A stretch of DNA of 64,000 bases from Oleispira sp036960605 (GCA_036960605.1 JBALXI010000017.1:21927-85926), one strand, 5' to 3'. Numbered from the stretch's first letter, positions 37,345-46,966 are shown. Translations and numbers: made by a program. The notes: generated by a model not told the origin, from the letters alone.

Positions 37345-38031
37345 TTAGTCTTGAACGAGAATGTAGCCTTGGCCACGAACCGTCTTAATATAAGCTTTGC
37401 CATCATTACGCTCACCGAGTTTCTTGCGCAAATTACTCACATGCATATCGATACTGCGGTCAAAAGCACTCAAGCGACGACCTAGTGCACTTTGTGATAA
37501 CACTTCTTTATCGACCACTTCACCGGCACTTTCTAATAGCGTCAGCAACACGCCAAATTCAGCCCCCGTCAACTCAACCTCTTCGTTATTCAGTTTTACA
37601 CTGCGAGTAGCTTTATGCAGCTTCAGCTCATCGACCTGTATCCAAGTATTAGCGACTTTAGGCTGACCCGCTTCGATACGACGAAACAGTGCCTTAATAC
37701 GAGCCACCAGCTCATGATGATGATAAGGCTTAGGGATATAGTCATCCGCGCCATGCTCCAAACCTAAAACGCGATCAACGCTTTCTCCTCGAGCCGTCAG
37801 CATGATAACGGGCAACATAGATTCTGTGCGCAGCTGTTTTAATACATCGAAGCCATTCATTTTTGGCAGCATGACATCCAACAAGACCAAATCGTACTTG
37901 CCCGTCAACGCGGCGGCTAAACCTGATTCACCGTCATGGCAAACCGACAGCTGATAGCCTTCCATTGCCAAATACTCTTGCAACAGCTCGCCCAACTCAT
38001 AATCATCATCAATTAATAAAATTTGATACAT
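37345..38031 (-). CDS. cpxR: Response regulator, CpxR-like
   Basis: The 228-residue OmpR-class regulator has a receiver domain with acidic residues DDD (8-10), phospho-acceptor Asp52 (LLDVMLPKMNG), 'MLTARGESVDRVLGLEHGAD' and Lys in IPKPY. Its winged-helix DNA-binding domain is at about 130-225 ('LTGAEFGVLLTLLESAGEVV', 'DMHVSNLRKKLG'). The start is the ATG at 38031 with AAGGTGA upstream; the frame is open three codons further to a GTG. Gene order cpxR-cpxA is conserved. It probably responds to envelope protein stress. Confidence 0.93.
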   Translation of the reverse strand: MYQILLIDDDYELGELLQEYLAMEGYQLSVCHDGESGLAAALTGKYDLVLLDVMLPKMNGFDVLKQLRTESMLPVIMLTARGESVDRVLGLEHGADDYIPKPYHHHELVARIKALFRRIEAGQPKVANTWIQVDELKLHKATRSVKLNNEEVELTGAEFGVLLTLLESAGEVVDKEVLSQSALGRRLSAFDRSIDMHVSNLRKKLGERNDGKAYIKTVRGQGYILVQD

Positions 38032-38122
38032 TAAAATCACCTTTAAACACGTGCCATCAATAAGGCACGACTTCTAAATACACAGTTTCTAACTAAGAGT
38101 GTAATGCGAGTCGATAAATAAG

Positions 38123-38143
38123 AGGAAGGGTTTTACCCTTCCT
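38123..38143 (-). terminator. Possible terminator after the AI-2E family transporter gene
   Basis: A perfect 9-bp stem AGGAAGGGT/ACCCTTCCT with a 3-nt loop lies 42 bp past the transporter stop. The T tract on the minus strand is interrupted, so the strength is uncertain. Confidence 0.45.
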
Positions 38144-38184
38144 TACGCTAAATAGAAAAGTCATCAAATTATCATCTACGGCAA

Positions 38185-39204
38185 TCAATGACCTAGCAGC
38201 ACCGCCACCCAGCGATTTTTCTCGCTATTTTCTAACGCAATCTTCACCACCATGGTCAACGGAATAGACAACAGCATGCCAACTGGGCCAAATATCCAGC
38301 CCCAAAATACCAACGAAACAAAAACAACCAAGGTCGATAAGCCCAAAGAGCGCCCCATATAGCGCGGTTCGATCACGTTACCAAACACCGTATTGGTGAC
38401 CATGTATAACACCGCTACCATCAGTGAACTCATCGGCCCTAGCTGAATTAACGCGATCAACATAGGCGGCACCGCTGCGATAATCGAGCCAATATTGGGA
38501 ATGAAATTTAATAAGAATGCGATCAGCGCCCACAAGATTGCATAGTCGACGCCCATCAACGCCAGAACACTTCCCACCACCAAGCCAGTGCCGATACTGA
38601 CCAAGGTTTTAATTAATAAATAGCGCTGCACTGAATCGCTAAAGCTTTGGAAATGATCCAGCGCCAACGTTTTACTGCCCAGTGCTCGTCTTACTTTGTC
38701 AGGAAAATCGGATGCTTCGAATAAAATAAATATCACAGAGAACAAAATCAAAAAGGTATTCGTCAGTACGCCGCCTAAGCCACTAAAAACGGTCGCAACC
38801 ATTTTCATGGCAGCGCCAGGGTCAATATAATTAGCGAATACGGCCTCATCCACGTCAATTCCAAAACCTTGCAAGCTGCTAATAATCCCCTGCCCTAATA
38901 GCTGTAATTTCTGCTCGTACTCCGGTAAATCCTGATAAAAAGCCGACAAACTACTGCCGATAACAGTGCCTAAGGTCGCTGCGATAAGAAAAAAGAGCAC
39001 AACCACCAGCAATACAGATAAGGTTGAAGGCACCCTCTTCGCTTTCAACCAAATCATCAGCGGCGCGCATAAAACAGCAATAAAGACGGCCAATAAAAAC
39101 GGCACAAGCAACTGAGTCGCGGCTTTTAAACCGGCTACGATGATAATAAACGCCGCTATATTGATCATGACATTATGATTTACTAAAGGCTTATTCATAG
39201 CCAA
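38185..39204 (-). CDS. AI-2E family (PerM/YdiK-type) transporter
   Basis: The 339-residue membrane protein has about eight helices. Paired helices lie at the start (15-60), a hairpin at 65-85, a cytoplasmic/periplasmic region at about 90-150, and a cluster of helices at 200-310 containing 'NFIPNIGSIIAAVPPMLIAL', the family signature. Members export small molecules or ions; substrate cannot be told. AAGGA lies six bases before a TTG at 39204 and 12 before an ATG at 39198. Spacing favours the TTG, but both are possible. It is a single gene on the minus strand. Confidence 0.88.
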   Translation of the reverse strand: MAMNKPLVNHNVMINIAAFIIIVAGLKAATQLLVPFLLAVFIAVLCAPLMIWLKAKRVPSTLSVLLVVVLFFLIAATLGTVIGSSLSAFYQDLPEYEQKLQLLGQGIISSLQGFGIDVDEAVFANYIDPGAAMKMVATVFSGLGGVLTNTFLILFSVIFILFEASDFPDKVRRALGSKTLALDHFQSFSDSVQRYLLIKTLVSIGTGLVVGSVLALMGVDYAILWALIAFLLNFIPNIGSIIAAVPPMLIALIQLGPMSSLMVAVLYMVTNTVFGNVIEPRYMGRSLGLSTLVVFVSLVFWGWIFGPVGMLLSIPLTMVVKIALENSEKNRWVAVLLGH

Positions 39205-39358
39205 CTTGATTCCTTAAGTTATTTCGTCCAACTGGCTTGCTGCAGCCAACTCATTACTACTTTATTACTATTTAACTCAAGCCTTGCTAGTACTTACTCG
39301 CAAAGCCATCAATGAATTCTATTCTTTTATCAGCCTGTCTTAACTAAGAAGCACATAC

Positions 39359-41341
39359 ATGGACTGTATTATCATCAGTGAAGATGACCAGTGGGCACAG
39401 CAGTTAGAAGCCTCGTTATCTCAAGCCAACGTCAACTGTGGTCGCCACAGCCGCAACCATAGCAGCAAGAGTTATCCGACGACAGAAGATACGTTATATC
39501 TTGTGGATGGCATTGGTCGCCAGCCCGATATTGCCGACTGTGGCAAACGCATTTTACTCTTCACTGACGAGCCGTGTGAACAAACCGTATTACAACTGCC
39601 TCGAACTCACGCTGAACGCTGGCTGTTAAATCATCTAGGGTTGGGCAACCAAGGCCTGCCGTTAGCCTGGGGGTCATCCGCGACAGAAGGACAAATCATT
39701 GTTGATGATCAAGGCCATATACTTAGTATTAACGAGACCATGGCAAAATGCCTCTCCAGCATCATGGAAAATTGGCCCGGCAAAGAACTACTCCATATAT
39801 TTCCTGAACTGATTGATAAATCCCACCACTCGATCAAACGCCAATTAAATAAGTTATGCGAAAAAGGCCAGCCCTGTAGCGGACAATTATTAGCGGCGAA
39901 AAATAGTAATGGCCGCACGCGTTATTTGGAAGTGTGTGCAAGCAAATTAGTGGGAGCACGGTTTCTATTAAATTGCCGCGATGTCACTCAACGCACCAGC
40001 AGCCATAATGCCATGCGCCAAAAAGCCCGCTTCGATACGTTAACCGGATTGGCTAATCGCCAGCTGTTAATGGATCGCCTGCGCATGGCACTCGCTCGTA
40101 GCAAACGCTTCAAACGCCAACTGGCGATCATGTACATCGACCTAGACCATTTTAAGCCGATTAATGATACTTGGGGTCATGCCGCAGGCGATGCCATCCT
40201 GCGAGAAGCCAGTAAACGTATGAAAGAGACGGTGCGCGAAATCGATACCGTTGCCCGCCTTGGTGGCGATGAGTTTGTCATTGTCATTGAAGACCTCAAA
40301 GACCTGCGGGATGCTGGCATCATCGCCAAACATCTATTAACCGCTTTAGGAGAAGCCTTTCATTGGCAAAAACACGAATTTTATATTGGCTGCAGCATCG
40401 GCATTTCTATTTCAGAAGATGATTGCGACGACGCTAATCAACTCATTGAAAAAGCCGATCTCGCGCTCTATCGAGCCAAACACATGGGTCGCCAACGATT
40501 TGAATTCTGCACCACGGAACTGACCGCACAAGCCCGCTACAAGCTGGTTCTTCAAGAAGGCCTACAGCAAGCGCTGAGTGACAAACAACTTCAGCTTTAT
40601 TACCAACCTATAGCGTCTATCTCGACCGGTAAGATCCAAGGTGCCGAAGTTTTATTACGCTGGATACATCCCAAAGTCGGCATGGTGCCACCAAAAGACT
40701 TCATTCCATTATTAGAACAGACAGGTCTCATCATTCCTGTTGGCGAATGGATTATTGAACAAGCGTGTCATCAGTGGTCGCAATGGAAGCAACAAGGGCT
40801 ATTAGAAAACGACGCATTATTAACCCTCAATATCTCGACCTGCCAATTCAGCTCACAACAATTATTACAGTGCATCGGCAACCTTATTACCCAATTAAAC
40901 ATTCCCGCTAAGACCTTAGCGCTCGAAGTCAGTGAAGAATTGTTGAATACCAATCCTAAACGCCTAAGCGAAACATTCTCACGCCTCAATCAGATGGGTG
41001 TCGACATCATCATTGATGACTTTGGTCTAGGAAGCACCTCTTTGCACTCATTATCCAAATATACCCTCAGTGCCATCAAATTAGAAAAGCCCTTATTGGC
41101 TTCGCTTACAAAGAATAAAGATTCGAATTCTTTACAGGCCTTCTCTTTTCTTGCACACAGCCTAAATGTAGACATGATTGCCGAAGGTATTGACGATAAA
41201 AAACAGCTTGAAACCCTTGCTATGGCTGGCATTGATAGCTATCAAGGTTATAGTTTATCACCGGCATTAAACACCCTAGAATTTAGTAGATTTATGACTA
41301 AAAAAAATATAAATGAAGAAAATGTGAATTATTTTTACTAA
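39359..41341 (+). CDS. GGDEF-EAL protein with PAS domain (cyclic di-GMP turnover)
   Basis: The 660-residue cytoplasmic protein starts with a degenerate receiver-like region (1-100). A PAS domain (about 110-210, 'IIVDDQGHILSINETMA') follows. Next is a GGDEF domain with intact GGDEF at 302-306 and the 'FDTLTGLANR' start. Last is an EAL domain whose signature reads EVL (430-432). EAL residues otherwise present: N in LNISTCQF, E in LEVSEE, DD in IIDDFG, K in IKLEK, E in IAEGI and Q in SYQGY. The loop normally DFGTG reads DFGLG and the K-x-D pair reads K-L-E. Cyclase activity looks intact; phosphodiesterase activity is less sure. It ends 46 bp before tRNA-Leu. Confidence 0.92.
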   Translation: MDCIIISEDDQWAQQLEASLSQANVNCGRHSRNHSSKSYPTTEDTLYLVDGIGRQPDIADCGKRILLFTDEPCEQTVLQLPRTHAERWLLNHLGLGNQGLPLAWGSSATEGQIIVDDQGHILSINETMAKCLSSIMENWPGKELLHIFPELIDKSHHSIKRQLNKLCEKGQPCSGQLLAAKNSNGRTRYLEVCASKLVGARFLLNCRDVTQRTSSHNAMRQKARFDTLTGLANRQLLMDRLRMALARSKRFKRQLAIMYIDLDHFKPINDTWGHAAGDAILREASKRMKETVREIDTVARLGGDEFVIVIEDLKDLRDAGIIAKHLLTALGEAFHWQKHEFYIGCSIGISISEDDCDDANQLIEKADLALYRAKHMGRQRFEFCTTELTAQARYKLVLQEGLQQALSDKQLQLYYQPIASISTGKIQGAEVLLRWIHPKVGMVPPKDFIPLLEQTGLIIPVGEWIIEQACHQWSQWKQQGLLENDALLTLNISTCQFSSQQLLQCIGNLITQLNIPAKTLALEVSEELLNTNPKRLSETFSRLNQMGVDIIIDDFGLGSTSLHSLSKYTLSAIKLEKPLLASLTKNKDSNSLQAFSFLAHSLNVDMIAEGIDDKKQLETLAMAGIDSYQGYSLSPALNTLEFSRFMTKKNINEENVNYFY

Positions 41342-41346
41342 AGTAC

Positions 41347-41375
41347 TGGACACGCCCAGCGAGTCTATATACTAT
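41347..41375 (+). promoter_or_regulatory. Candidate promoter of tRNA-Leu
   Basis: TGGACA (41347-41352) and TACTAT (41370-41375) are 17 bp apart, followed by a GC-rich stretch just before the tRNA 5' end at 41387. The alternative -10 TATACT at 41368 would give 15-bp spacing. Confidence 0.4.
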
Positions 41376-41386
41376 GCGCAGCCTAA

Positions 41387-41471
41387 GCGGAAGTGGTGGA
41401 ATTGGTAGACACGCTAGATTTAGGTTCTAGTGCCGTAAGGTGTGAGAGTTCAAGTCTCTCCTTCCGTACCA
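41387..41471 (+). tRNA. tRNA-Leu (anticodon UAG)
   Basis: The 85-nt class II tRNA has an acceptor stem GCGGAAG/CTTCCGT (G-U at the first pair) and a D-arm TGGTGGAATTGGTAGACAC. Its anticodon stem CTAGA/TCTAG has loop TTTAGGT (anticodon TAG at 41421-41423). A long variable arm, the T-arm GAGAGTTCAAGTCTCTC and an encoded CCA at 41469-41471 complete it. It reads CUA and related Leu codons. lrgA starts only 17 bp after the CCA. Confidence 0.96.
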
Positions 41472-41488
41472 AAATAAAGAATGAGAAC

Positions 41489-41830
41489 ATGCTAGTAGGA
41501 CTATTTGCTCTTTTAGTTTTTCTCATTCTCGGAGAGGCAATCCAATCTTGGATTGCCGTCCCCGTCCCAAGTTCGATCATCGGCATGGTTCTCCTGCTGA
41601 TTATAATTACCCTCAGAAACAAAATCCCAACATCGATTGAATTAGCGGCTAATAAGCTAGCCCCACTATTACCTTTATTTATCATTCCTGTCAGCGCTGG
41701 TTTAATTACCCAAGCCGATATTGTGCAACAGCATGGTCTCAAATTTCTTATTATTCTGACCCTCAGCCTTATTCCCGGCGTACTCGTCACCGCACTGGTG
41801 CTCAAGTGGGGAGATAATAGTGCTAAATGA
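41489..41830 (+). CDS. lrgA: CidA/LrgA family holin-like protein
   Basis: The 113-residue product has four membrane helices (about 2-18, 22-42, 55-75, 85-107) and the family motif 'VPVPSSIIGMVLLL'. The start is put at ATG 41489 because the longer open frame begins inside the tRNA. LrgA/CidA proteins pair with LrgB and are linked to control of murein hydrolases, carbon-overflow metabolites or pyruvate transport; the exact role here is unknown. No promoter or terminator fits in the 17 bp after tRNA-Leu, so it is probably co-transcribed with the tRNA. It overlaps lrgB by 11 bp. Confidence 0.88.
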   Translation: MLVGLFALLVFLILGEAIQSWIAVPVPSSIIGMVLLLIIITLRNKIPTSIELAANKLAPLLPLFIIPVSAGLITQADIVQQHGLKFLIILTLSLIPGVLVTALVLKWGDNSAK

Positions 41831-42521
41831 CCTAATACCTGCCGAACTATTACAACTCCCTAGCACCTGGCTCATGGTCACCCTTGGCGCTTACCTATTC
41901 GGCTTAAAGCTCTATCAACAACTGAACAACGCCCCTTGGCTACCTCCAGTATTATCAGGATTCATAATCGTTACACTGGCACTCTGGCTAACCGATACAC
42001 CTTACGCAACCTACCAGCAAGGTGGCCAACTACTCAGCTTCTTCCTCGGCCCCGTCGTTGTCGGTTTAGCCATACCGCTATTCCATCACTTTCACAGCAT
42101 GCGCAAACAATTTATACGCTTACTACTGGCCATCGTTCTCGGCAGTCTTACTACCGTATTTGTAGCGGTGGCGCTCACTCATTATTGGATTGGCATTGAT
42201 GCCATCACTGTTACGATGGCAAGCAAGTCAGTCACTACCCCAGTTGCCGTTGCTATCGCTGAACAGACCAATGGACTGCCTGCACTGGCCGCAGCTTTTG
42301 TAATGGTCACCGGCATTATCGGTGCGGCGATTATTCCTCTATTATTAAAGTGGCTAAAATTAGACAGCCCAAAAATAACGGGGATGAGCTTAGGCATTTG
42401 CGCTCACGCAGTAGGAACCAGTCGCGCTTTAGAGCTAGGTCAAGAATACGCCGCGTATTCCGCCATGGCCATGACTCTCACCGCAGCATTGCACGCAATT
42501 GTTTTACCTTGGTTATTTTAG
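41820..42521 (+). CDS. lrgB: LrgB family membrane protein
   Basis: The 233-residue polytopic membrane protein has the LrgB signatures 'LGPVVVGLAIPLF', 'SKSVTTPVAVAIAEQ' and 'GICAHAVGTSRALELG'. The GTG at 41820 is the start: GGGGAG lies seven bases upstream inside the end of lrgA, and no ATG fits. It is translated together with lrgA. LrgA/LrgB act as a pair in the inner membrane. Confidence 0.92.
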   Translation: MLNDLIPAELLQLPSTWLMVTLGAYLFGLKLYQQLNNAPWLPPVLSGFIIVTLALWLTDTPYATYQQGGQLLSFFLGPVVVGLAIPLFHHFHSMRKQFIRLLLAIVLGSLTTVFVAVALTHYWIGIDAITVTMASKSVTTPVAVAIAEQTNGLPALAAAFVMVTGIIGAAIIPLLLKWLKLDSPKITGMSLGICAHAVGTSRALELGQEYAAYSAMAMTLTAALHAIVLPWLF

Positions 42522-42673
42522 CGATATAAGATTGTTTTCGTCACACAATAACGATAATTTAATGACGCTATAGCCTATTCACACTATACTTTTGGCTATT
42601 GTAATTTAACCATTAACAAAATATACCCAAGTTGAAACTCGACTCCTCCACCCCCCATTCAAGGAATTAGATC

Positions 42674-45121
42674 ATGGGCAAGTACTCCCACGCAGTCAGT
42701 ATTTTAGCCCTATGCACCATCATACTGACAGGCGGCGCCATCTGGTATATTGGCCTTGAACAAAGCTATCAACAGAAACAAACATCGCTGCAAAACTTCA
42801 TCCAATTACTACACAGCACTGAACACAACATCAGCCAAGCTCAGCAAAGTAAACTGGCTCTCCAGCAGGGCTTTAAATTATATCGAATATTACGCGATCA
42901 AGATGAACTGATCAGCATCACACCAAGAGAAAATAACTTAAACCAAAACCTTATTTTGCAGTCTTTGAAGCAAGCAGACGGCTTTATTCCTGCATCGCTC
43001 AATCCAGCTAATACCATATTCTACAAACACCAAGTCAATCAAAGCATTGTCCTGCTCGCGTCCACGTCTCTCTCCGCGACACGACAGCAATATATTGCTG
43101 CCACCCAAAGCAAAATTTTTGCATTACTTGCGCTAGGATTCTCAATTATTTTAGGGCTATATTTGTGGCAGTTCAAACAGCAGATACGTAATGATAAGAA
43201 AAAAAAATCTTCAGAAAAACAGCAACGCTCTATTGGAATTTATTTAAAACTCGATACTAGTTTTCAAATAATTGAATGTAACGATGATTTCCTAACAGCC
43301 TTCCCAAACAGTCAAAAACTTAACTTTCACCAGCTAATAAAAAACAGTGAACGTGAGAGGGTCGAGCAATACCTTAGCCAAGCATTAGCCAGTAAAACCC
43401 TCATTGATTTTGAATGTACTTTAGTGCGTCAGCATAAAAATGGACAAAAATTTAACCAACAGGATGATGAAAGTCGCTGGGCTATTCGTGCAAAACCCAG
43501 TGAGGAAGGCAAGCAAGCTTGTATTATTCTATCGGCAGATGACATTAGTAAACGTCATTTTATGGAAGTAGAATTGCGCCACGAGCGCAATCGTATGCAT
43601 ACTTATTTAAACACTATGCATACGCTATTAGTCATCACCGATAGACATGGAAAAATAATTGAAGCCAATCACCAGTTTATAAATCTAGTTGGCAGTACAG
43701 AAAATAAAATATTCAACAAATCCATTAGCCACTTCTGCCCTAAAAGATCTCACCACCAAATCAATAACTATTTGCGCAATTTAACGCCAGAAGCGAGCAG
43801 CACTGTTTCCGCAGAATTTCCGCTAGTGGCTAATACCGGTAAAGAATACTCCATTGACTGGCGCATCACATCCGTACCGAGTAATAACAACAGTGAAGAA
43901 ATTTTATTAACGGGCTTGGACATCACCGAATCGGTCGCCAATAACCAAGCATTGAAATCGGCTAACATTCAAATCCGAGAAGCCTTACGCAGCGCGGAAA
44001 ATGCTAACCAAAGTAAAAGTGTTTTTCTCGCAAATATGAGCCATGAAATTCGCACCCCCATGAATGGTATTTTAGGGGCAACGGAACTCATGCTTGATCA
44101 AGCGGTAAATGAAGAACAAAAACAATACATTGATATCATCCATTCATCTTCGCATGCGCTACTGAATATTATTAACGATATACTTGATCTATCAAAAATT
44201 GAATCCGGCAGCTTTGAACTGGAACAAATAAATTTTGACTTGCACCAGCTTTGCAACGAGGTTTATCAATTATTTTCTAGCTCAGCTAAGCAAAAAGGCA
44301 TCCAGATTTTATATTTTTATGGTGCCGACCTTCCCCAGTTCTGGATCGGTGATCCTAATAGAATTCGACAAATTCTCAATAATTTATTCAGCAATGCACT
44401 TAAATTTACTCACCAAGGCCGCATTGATATTCGAGTTCAGGGCGAGCGCTTAGCAAACCATCAATATAATTTAAAGTTGCAGATTAAAGACAGCGGCATC
44501 GGTATTGCTGAAAAGAAAGTAGTACAGATTTTTTCAGCGTTCCAGCAAGCCGATACCAGTACCAGTCGTAAATATGGCGGCACAGGTTTAGGGCTAACGA
44601 TTAGCCAATACTTAGCCAATGCCATGCAAGGTCAAATTGATGTCGAAAGTGAACTCGGCATTGGCAGTACTTTTAGCCTCAATATCCCATTAAAGCCTGG
44701 CGTCATGGAAACTCGAGTTAAACGCAGCGGCTTAACTCGAAATTACCAAGCCAAAGTCTTACTCGCTGAAGACAACCCAGTGAATGCAAAAATTGCCAGT
44801 AAGATATTAGAGAAGCTCGGCATCGAATCTGTCATCGTTGAAAATGGTGAGTTGGCCTTGCAAGAAACCATGAACAAGACATTTGATCTGGTCTTAATGG
44901 ATATTAATATGCCGACCATGGACGGTATTACCGCGGCAGAGAAAATTCGCGAACTCAGCTTCCCGAAAAATCAGGTACCTATTTTAGCGTTAACCGCTAA
45001 CGCCATGATGGAAGACAAAGAGCGCTGCATTAACGCCGGCATGAACGGTTTTATTAGTAAGCCAATTAAGCTTGGACGTTTAATCGAAGAACTGGATGGA
45101 ATTCTCAGCAGTATTGATTAA
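42674..45121 (+). CDS. Hybrid sensor histidine kinase with PAS domains and C-terminal receiver
   Basis: The 815-residue protein has two membrane helices (about 7-27 and 147-165) flanking a periplasmic region. Two PAS-like regions (about 188-300 and 310-425) and a short coiled coil follow. Then come HisKA with His457 in NMSHEIRTPMNGIL, and HATPase with N-box 'NLFSNALKFTHQG', DSGIGI and 'GGTGLGLTI'. The receiver has Asp743 in LVLMDINMPTMDG and Lys in ISKPIK. It resembles BarA/TorS-type kinases but has no HPt domain, so a separate phosphotransfer protein would be needed. The signal sensed is unknown. AAGGAA precedes the ATG. Confidence 0.92.
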   Translation: MGKYSHAVSILALCTIILTGGAIWYIGLEQSYQQKQTSLQNFIQLLHSTEHNISQAQQSKLALQQGFKLYRILRDQDELISITPRENNLNQNLILQSLKQADGFIPASLNPANTIFYKHQVNQSIVLLASTSLSATRQQYIAATQSKIFALLALGFSIILGLYLWQFKQQIRNDKKKKSSEKQQRSIGIYLKLDTSFQIIECNDDFLTAFPNSQKLNFHQLIKNSERERVEQYLSQALASKTLIDFECTLVRQHKNGQKFNQQDDESRWAIRAKPSEEGKQACIILSADDISKRHFMEVELRHERNRMHTYLNTMHTLLVITDRHGKIIEANHQFINLVGSTENKIFNKSISHFCPKRSHHQINNYLRNLTPEASSTVSAEFPLVANTGKEYSIDWRITSVPSNNNSEEILLTGLDITESVANNQALKSANIQIREALRSAENANQSKSVFLANMSHEIRTPMNGILGATELMLDQAVNEEQKQYIDIIHSSSHALLNIINDILDLSKIESGSFELEQINFDLHQLCNEVYQLFSSSAKQKGIQILYFYGADLPQFWIGDPNRIRQILNNLFSNALKFTHQGRIDIRVQGERLANHQYNLKLQIKDSGIGIAEKKVVQIFSAFQQADTSTSRKYGGTGLGLTISQYLANAMQGQIDVESELGIGSTFSLNIPLKPGVMETRVKRSGLTRNYQAKVLLAEDNPVNAKIASKILEKLGIESVIVENGELALQETMNKTFDLVLMDINMPTMDGITAAEKIRELSFPKNQVPILALTANAMMEDKERCINAGMNGFISKPIKLGRLIEELDGILSSID

Positions 45122-45126
45122 TGGCT

Positions 45127-45178
45127 CTCTTGATACATTAGTTCAATGCGCCAAGCTCTTGAATTAATGTATCAAGAG
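45127..45178. terminator. Long hairpin between the hybrid kinase gene and nudE
   Basis: A 20-bp stem (45127-45146 with 45159-45178, one G-U pair) with a 12-nt loop fills the gap between two convergent genes. The T tracts are short, so it may be a terminator or mRNA end protector for both transcripts. Confidence 0.65.
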
Positions 45179-45185
45179 CTCAATT

Positions 45186-45737
45186 TTACGCCTTCCTATT
45201 AGCCAGATACTCGCGCGCTAAATACAAAGCAGCAATGGCCCGCCCCTCAGTACAATCATCACGCATCACAAGCTCGTGTAAATTCGCCAACGGCCACTTT
45301 ATCAACTCCAATGGTTCAGGCTCATCACCTTCCAACTGTGAAGGATAAAGATCTTCTGCTAAAAATATATCAATGCCGCTTTTCATATAGCTAGGTGACA
45401 AGCTCATATGCTTCAAAAAAGTTATTTTACGCGCCGCAAAACCAATCTCTTCCTGCAACTCACGATTGGCCGCTTGCACCAATGTCTCACCCAAATCGAC
45501 TGCGCCTTTGGGCAGCGTTACCGTATATTCTTCTACCCCACCGCCAAACTCACGAATTAAAGCGACGTGCTCATCATCCAGCATCGCCACCATCATCACT
45601 GCGCCCGAACCACCCGGCACCAGACGCTCATAAGTACGCTCAACACCATTGCTAAACTGAAAGTCCACCGCCTCCACTGTAAATAAACGGCTTCTAGATA
45701 CAATTGACTGGTGTAAGATTTTTGGTTTTTCAGACAT
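45186..45737 (-). CDS. nudE: ADP compounds hydrolase NudE (Nudix)
   Basis: The 183-residue product has a complete Nudix box GAVDLGETLVQAANRELQEE with the continuation IGF. NudE cleaves ADP-ribose, NADH and diadenosine phosphates. The block nudE, yrfG, hslR, hslO, pckA is the same as in E. coli, which supports NudE rather than another Nudix enzyme. It is divergent from yrfG with only about 60 bp between their starts. Confidence 0.9.
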   Translation of the reverse strand: MSEKPKILHQSIVSRSRLFTVEAVDFQFSNGVERTYERLVPGGSGAVMMVAMLDDEHVALIREFGGGVEEYTVTLPKGAVDLGETLVQAANRELQEEIGFAARKITFLKHMSLSPSYMKSGIDIFLAEDLYPSQLEGDEPEPLELIKWPLANLHELVMRDDCTEGRAIAALYLAREYLANRKA

Positions 45738-45797
45738 AATAAACAGATTCTCATTTCATTAATGCAAACTCATTTTATCAGTATACCTGAGTCAAAC

Positions 45798-46541
45798 ATG
45801 ACAGACAGCCAAGCTCCTACTGCAGTAGAAAAACAACGACCTCTTCAAGCTTACAGTGCGGAAGAATGGTCCAACATAGAAACCGTTTTACTCGATATGG
45901 ACGGCACCTTACTCGACCTACATTTCGATACGTATTTCTGGTTGCAGTTTATGCCGATGAAATATGCCGAACTCTTCGGTGTCGATCATGAAGAGGCGCA
46001 CCAGATAATGAAGCAAGCGTCAGCAGAAACTCAAGGCACCTTAAACTGGTATTGCCTCGACTACTGGAGTGAACGCTTATGCATGCCCGTTGCAGAATTG
46101 AAGCACGACATCGTTGAAAAAGTTCAATACCGCCCATATGTTAAAGACTTTCTTGAAATGCTTAAGCAACAAGGAAAAAGAGCTGTAATCGTCACCAACG
46201 CGCATCGTGACAGTGTGAACTTGAAGATGGCCAAAACGGGTTTAGATAAGTTAGTCGATCGCATCATCAGCTCGCATGATTATCAAGAACCGAAAGAAAG
46301 CCAAGCATTCTGGCAACACTTACAGCAAGACGAGCCGTTTAATATCGATACCACCTTGCTCATAGATGATAGCCAAGCGGTATTAAAGTCGGCCGAGAAA
46401 TGGGGCTTCAAACACCTATTGACTATTTTTCATCCAGACAGCCAACAAGCACCGAATACCGACAGTGAACACCCAGGCATCCATCATTTTGATGAGCTCT
46501 TGCATCAAGAACAACCGAATAAGACAGACCCGCTTAAGTAG
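45798..46541 (+). CDS. yrfG: HAD-type purine nucleotidase YrfG (GMP/IMP nucleotidase)
   Basis: The product of about 247 residues has the HAD motif I LLDMDGTLLDL with nucleophile Asp, motif II 'VIVTNAH', and the motif III/IV region 'KESQAFW' and 'LLIDDSQAV'. YrfG of E. coli is a 5'-nucleotidase for GMP/IMP. Its position upstream of hslR-hslO is conserved. I choose ATG 45798 (MTDSQAP, weak GAG upstream) over ATG 45762, which has no ribosome site and crowds the nudE promoter. hslR starts 14 bp downstream. Confidence 0.88.
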   Translation: MTDSQAPTAVEKQRPLQAYSAEEWSNIETVLLDMDGTLLDLHFDTYFWLQFMPMKYAELFGVDHEEAHQIMKQASAETQGTLNWYCLDYWSERLCMPVAELKHDIVEKVQYRPYVKDFLEMLKQQGKRAVIVTNAHRDSVNLKMAKTGLDKLVDRIISSHDYQEPKESQAFWQHLQQDEPFNIDTTLLIDDSQAVLKSAEKWGFKHLLTIFHPDSQQAPNTDSEHPGIHHFDELLHQEQPNKTDPLK

Positions 46542-46555
46542 GATATCGGAAAATA

Positions 46556-46966
46556 ATGAGCAAGCAGCAAACCAGTGACAACAAGAAAATACGCCTTGAT
46601 AAATGGCTCTGGGCTGCGCGCTTCTATAAAACCCGCGCGATTGCCAAAGCCGCAGTCGAAGGTGGAAAAGTCCATTATGAAGGTCAGCGTTGCAAGGTCA
46701 GCAAAACAGTTGATCTCAATGCCAAGCTCACCCTTCGTCAGGGTGATGATGAAAAAATCATCATTATTAAAGAACTATCCGATCAACGCCGCGGTGCACC
46801 TGAAGCGCAAGCGTTGTACGAAGAAACAGCCGATAGTATTAAGGCGCGAATGGATGCAACCGAACTTCGTCGAGTGATGAAAGATGCAGGCGTCGCTCCT
46901 GACCAACGTCCGAACAAAAAACAACGTCGTCAGATCCACCAATTTAAGCACCAAAGTGAAGTATGA
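46556..46966 (+). CDS. hslR: Heat shock protein Hsp15 (S4-domain ribosome rescue protein)
   Basis: The 136-residue basic protein has an S4 RNA-binding domain (about 9-70, 'IRLDKWLWAARFYKTRAIAK', 'GGKVHYEGQRCK') and a basic helical tail. Hsp15 binds free 50S subunits carrying nascent chains. It is followed 7 bp later by hslO, as in E. coli. Confidence 0.94.
   Translation: MSKQQTSDNKKIRLDKWLWAARFYKTRAIAKAAVEGGKVHYEGQRCKVSKTVDLNAKLTLRQGDDEKIIIIKELSDQRRGAPEAQALYEETADSIKARMDATELRRVMKDAGVAPDQRPNKKQRRQIHQFKHQSEV

Noticed and set aside
41383..41805. Minus-strand open frame of 140 codons over lrgA and the tRNA
   Set aside because: It overlaps a complete tRNA-Leu and the antisense of a recognisable LrgA protein; no coding evidence.
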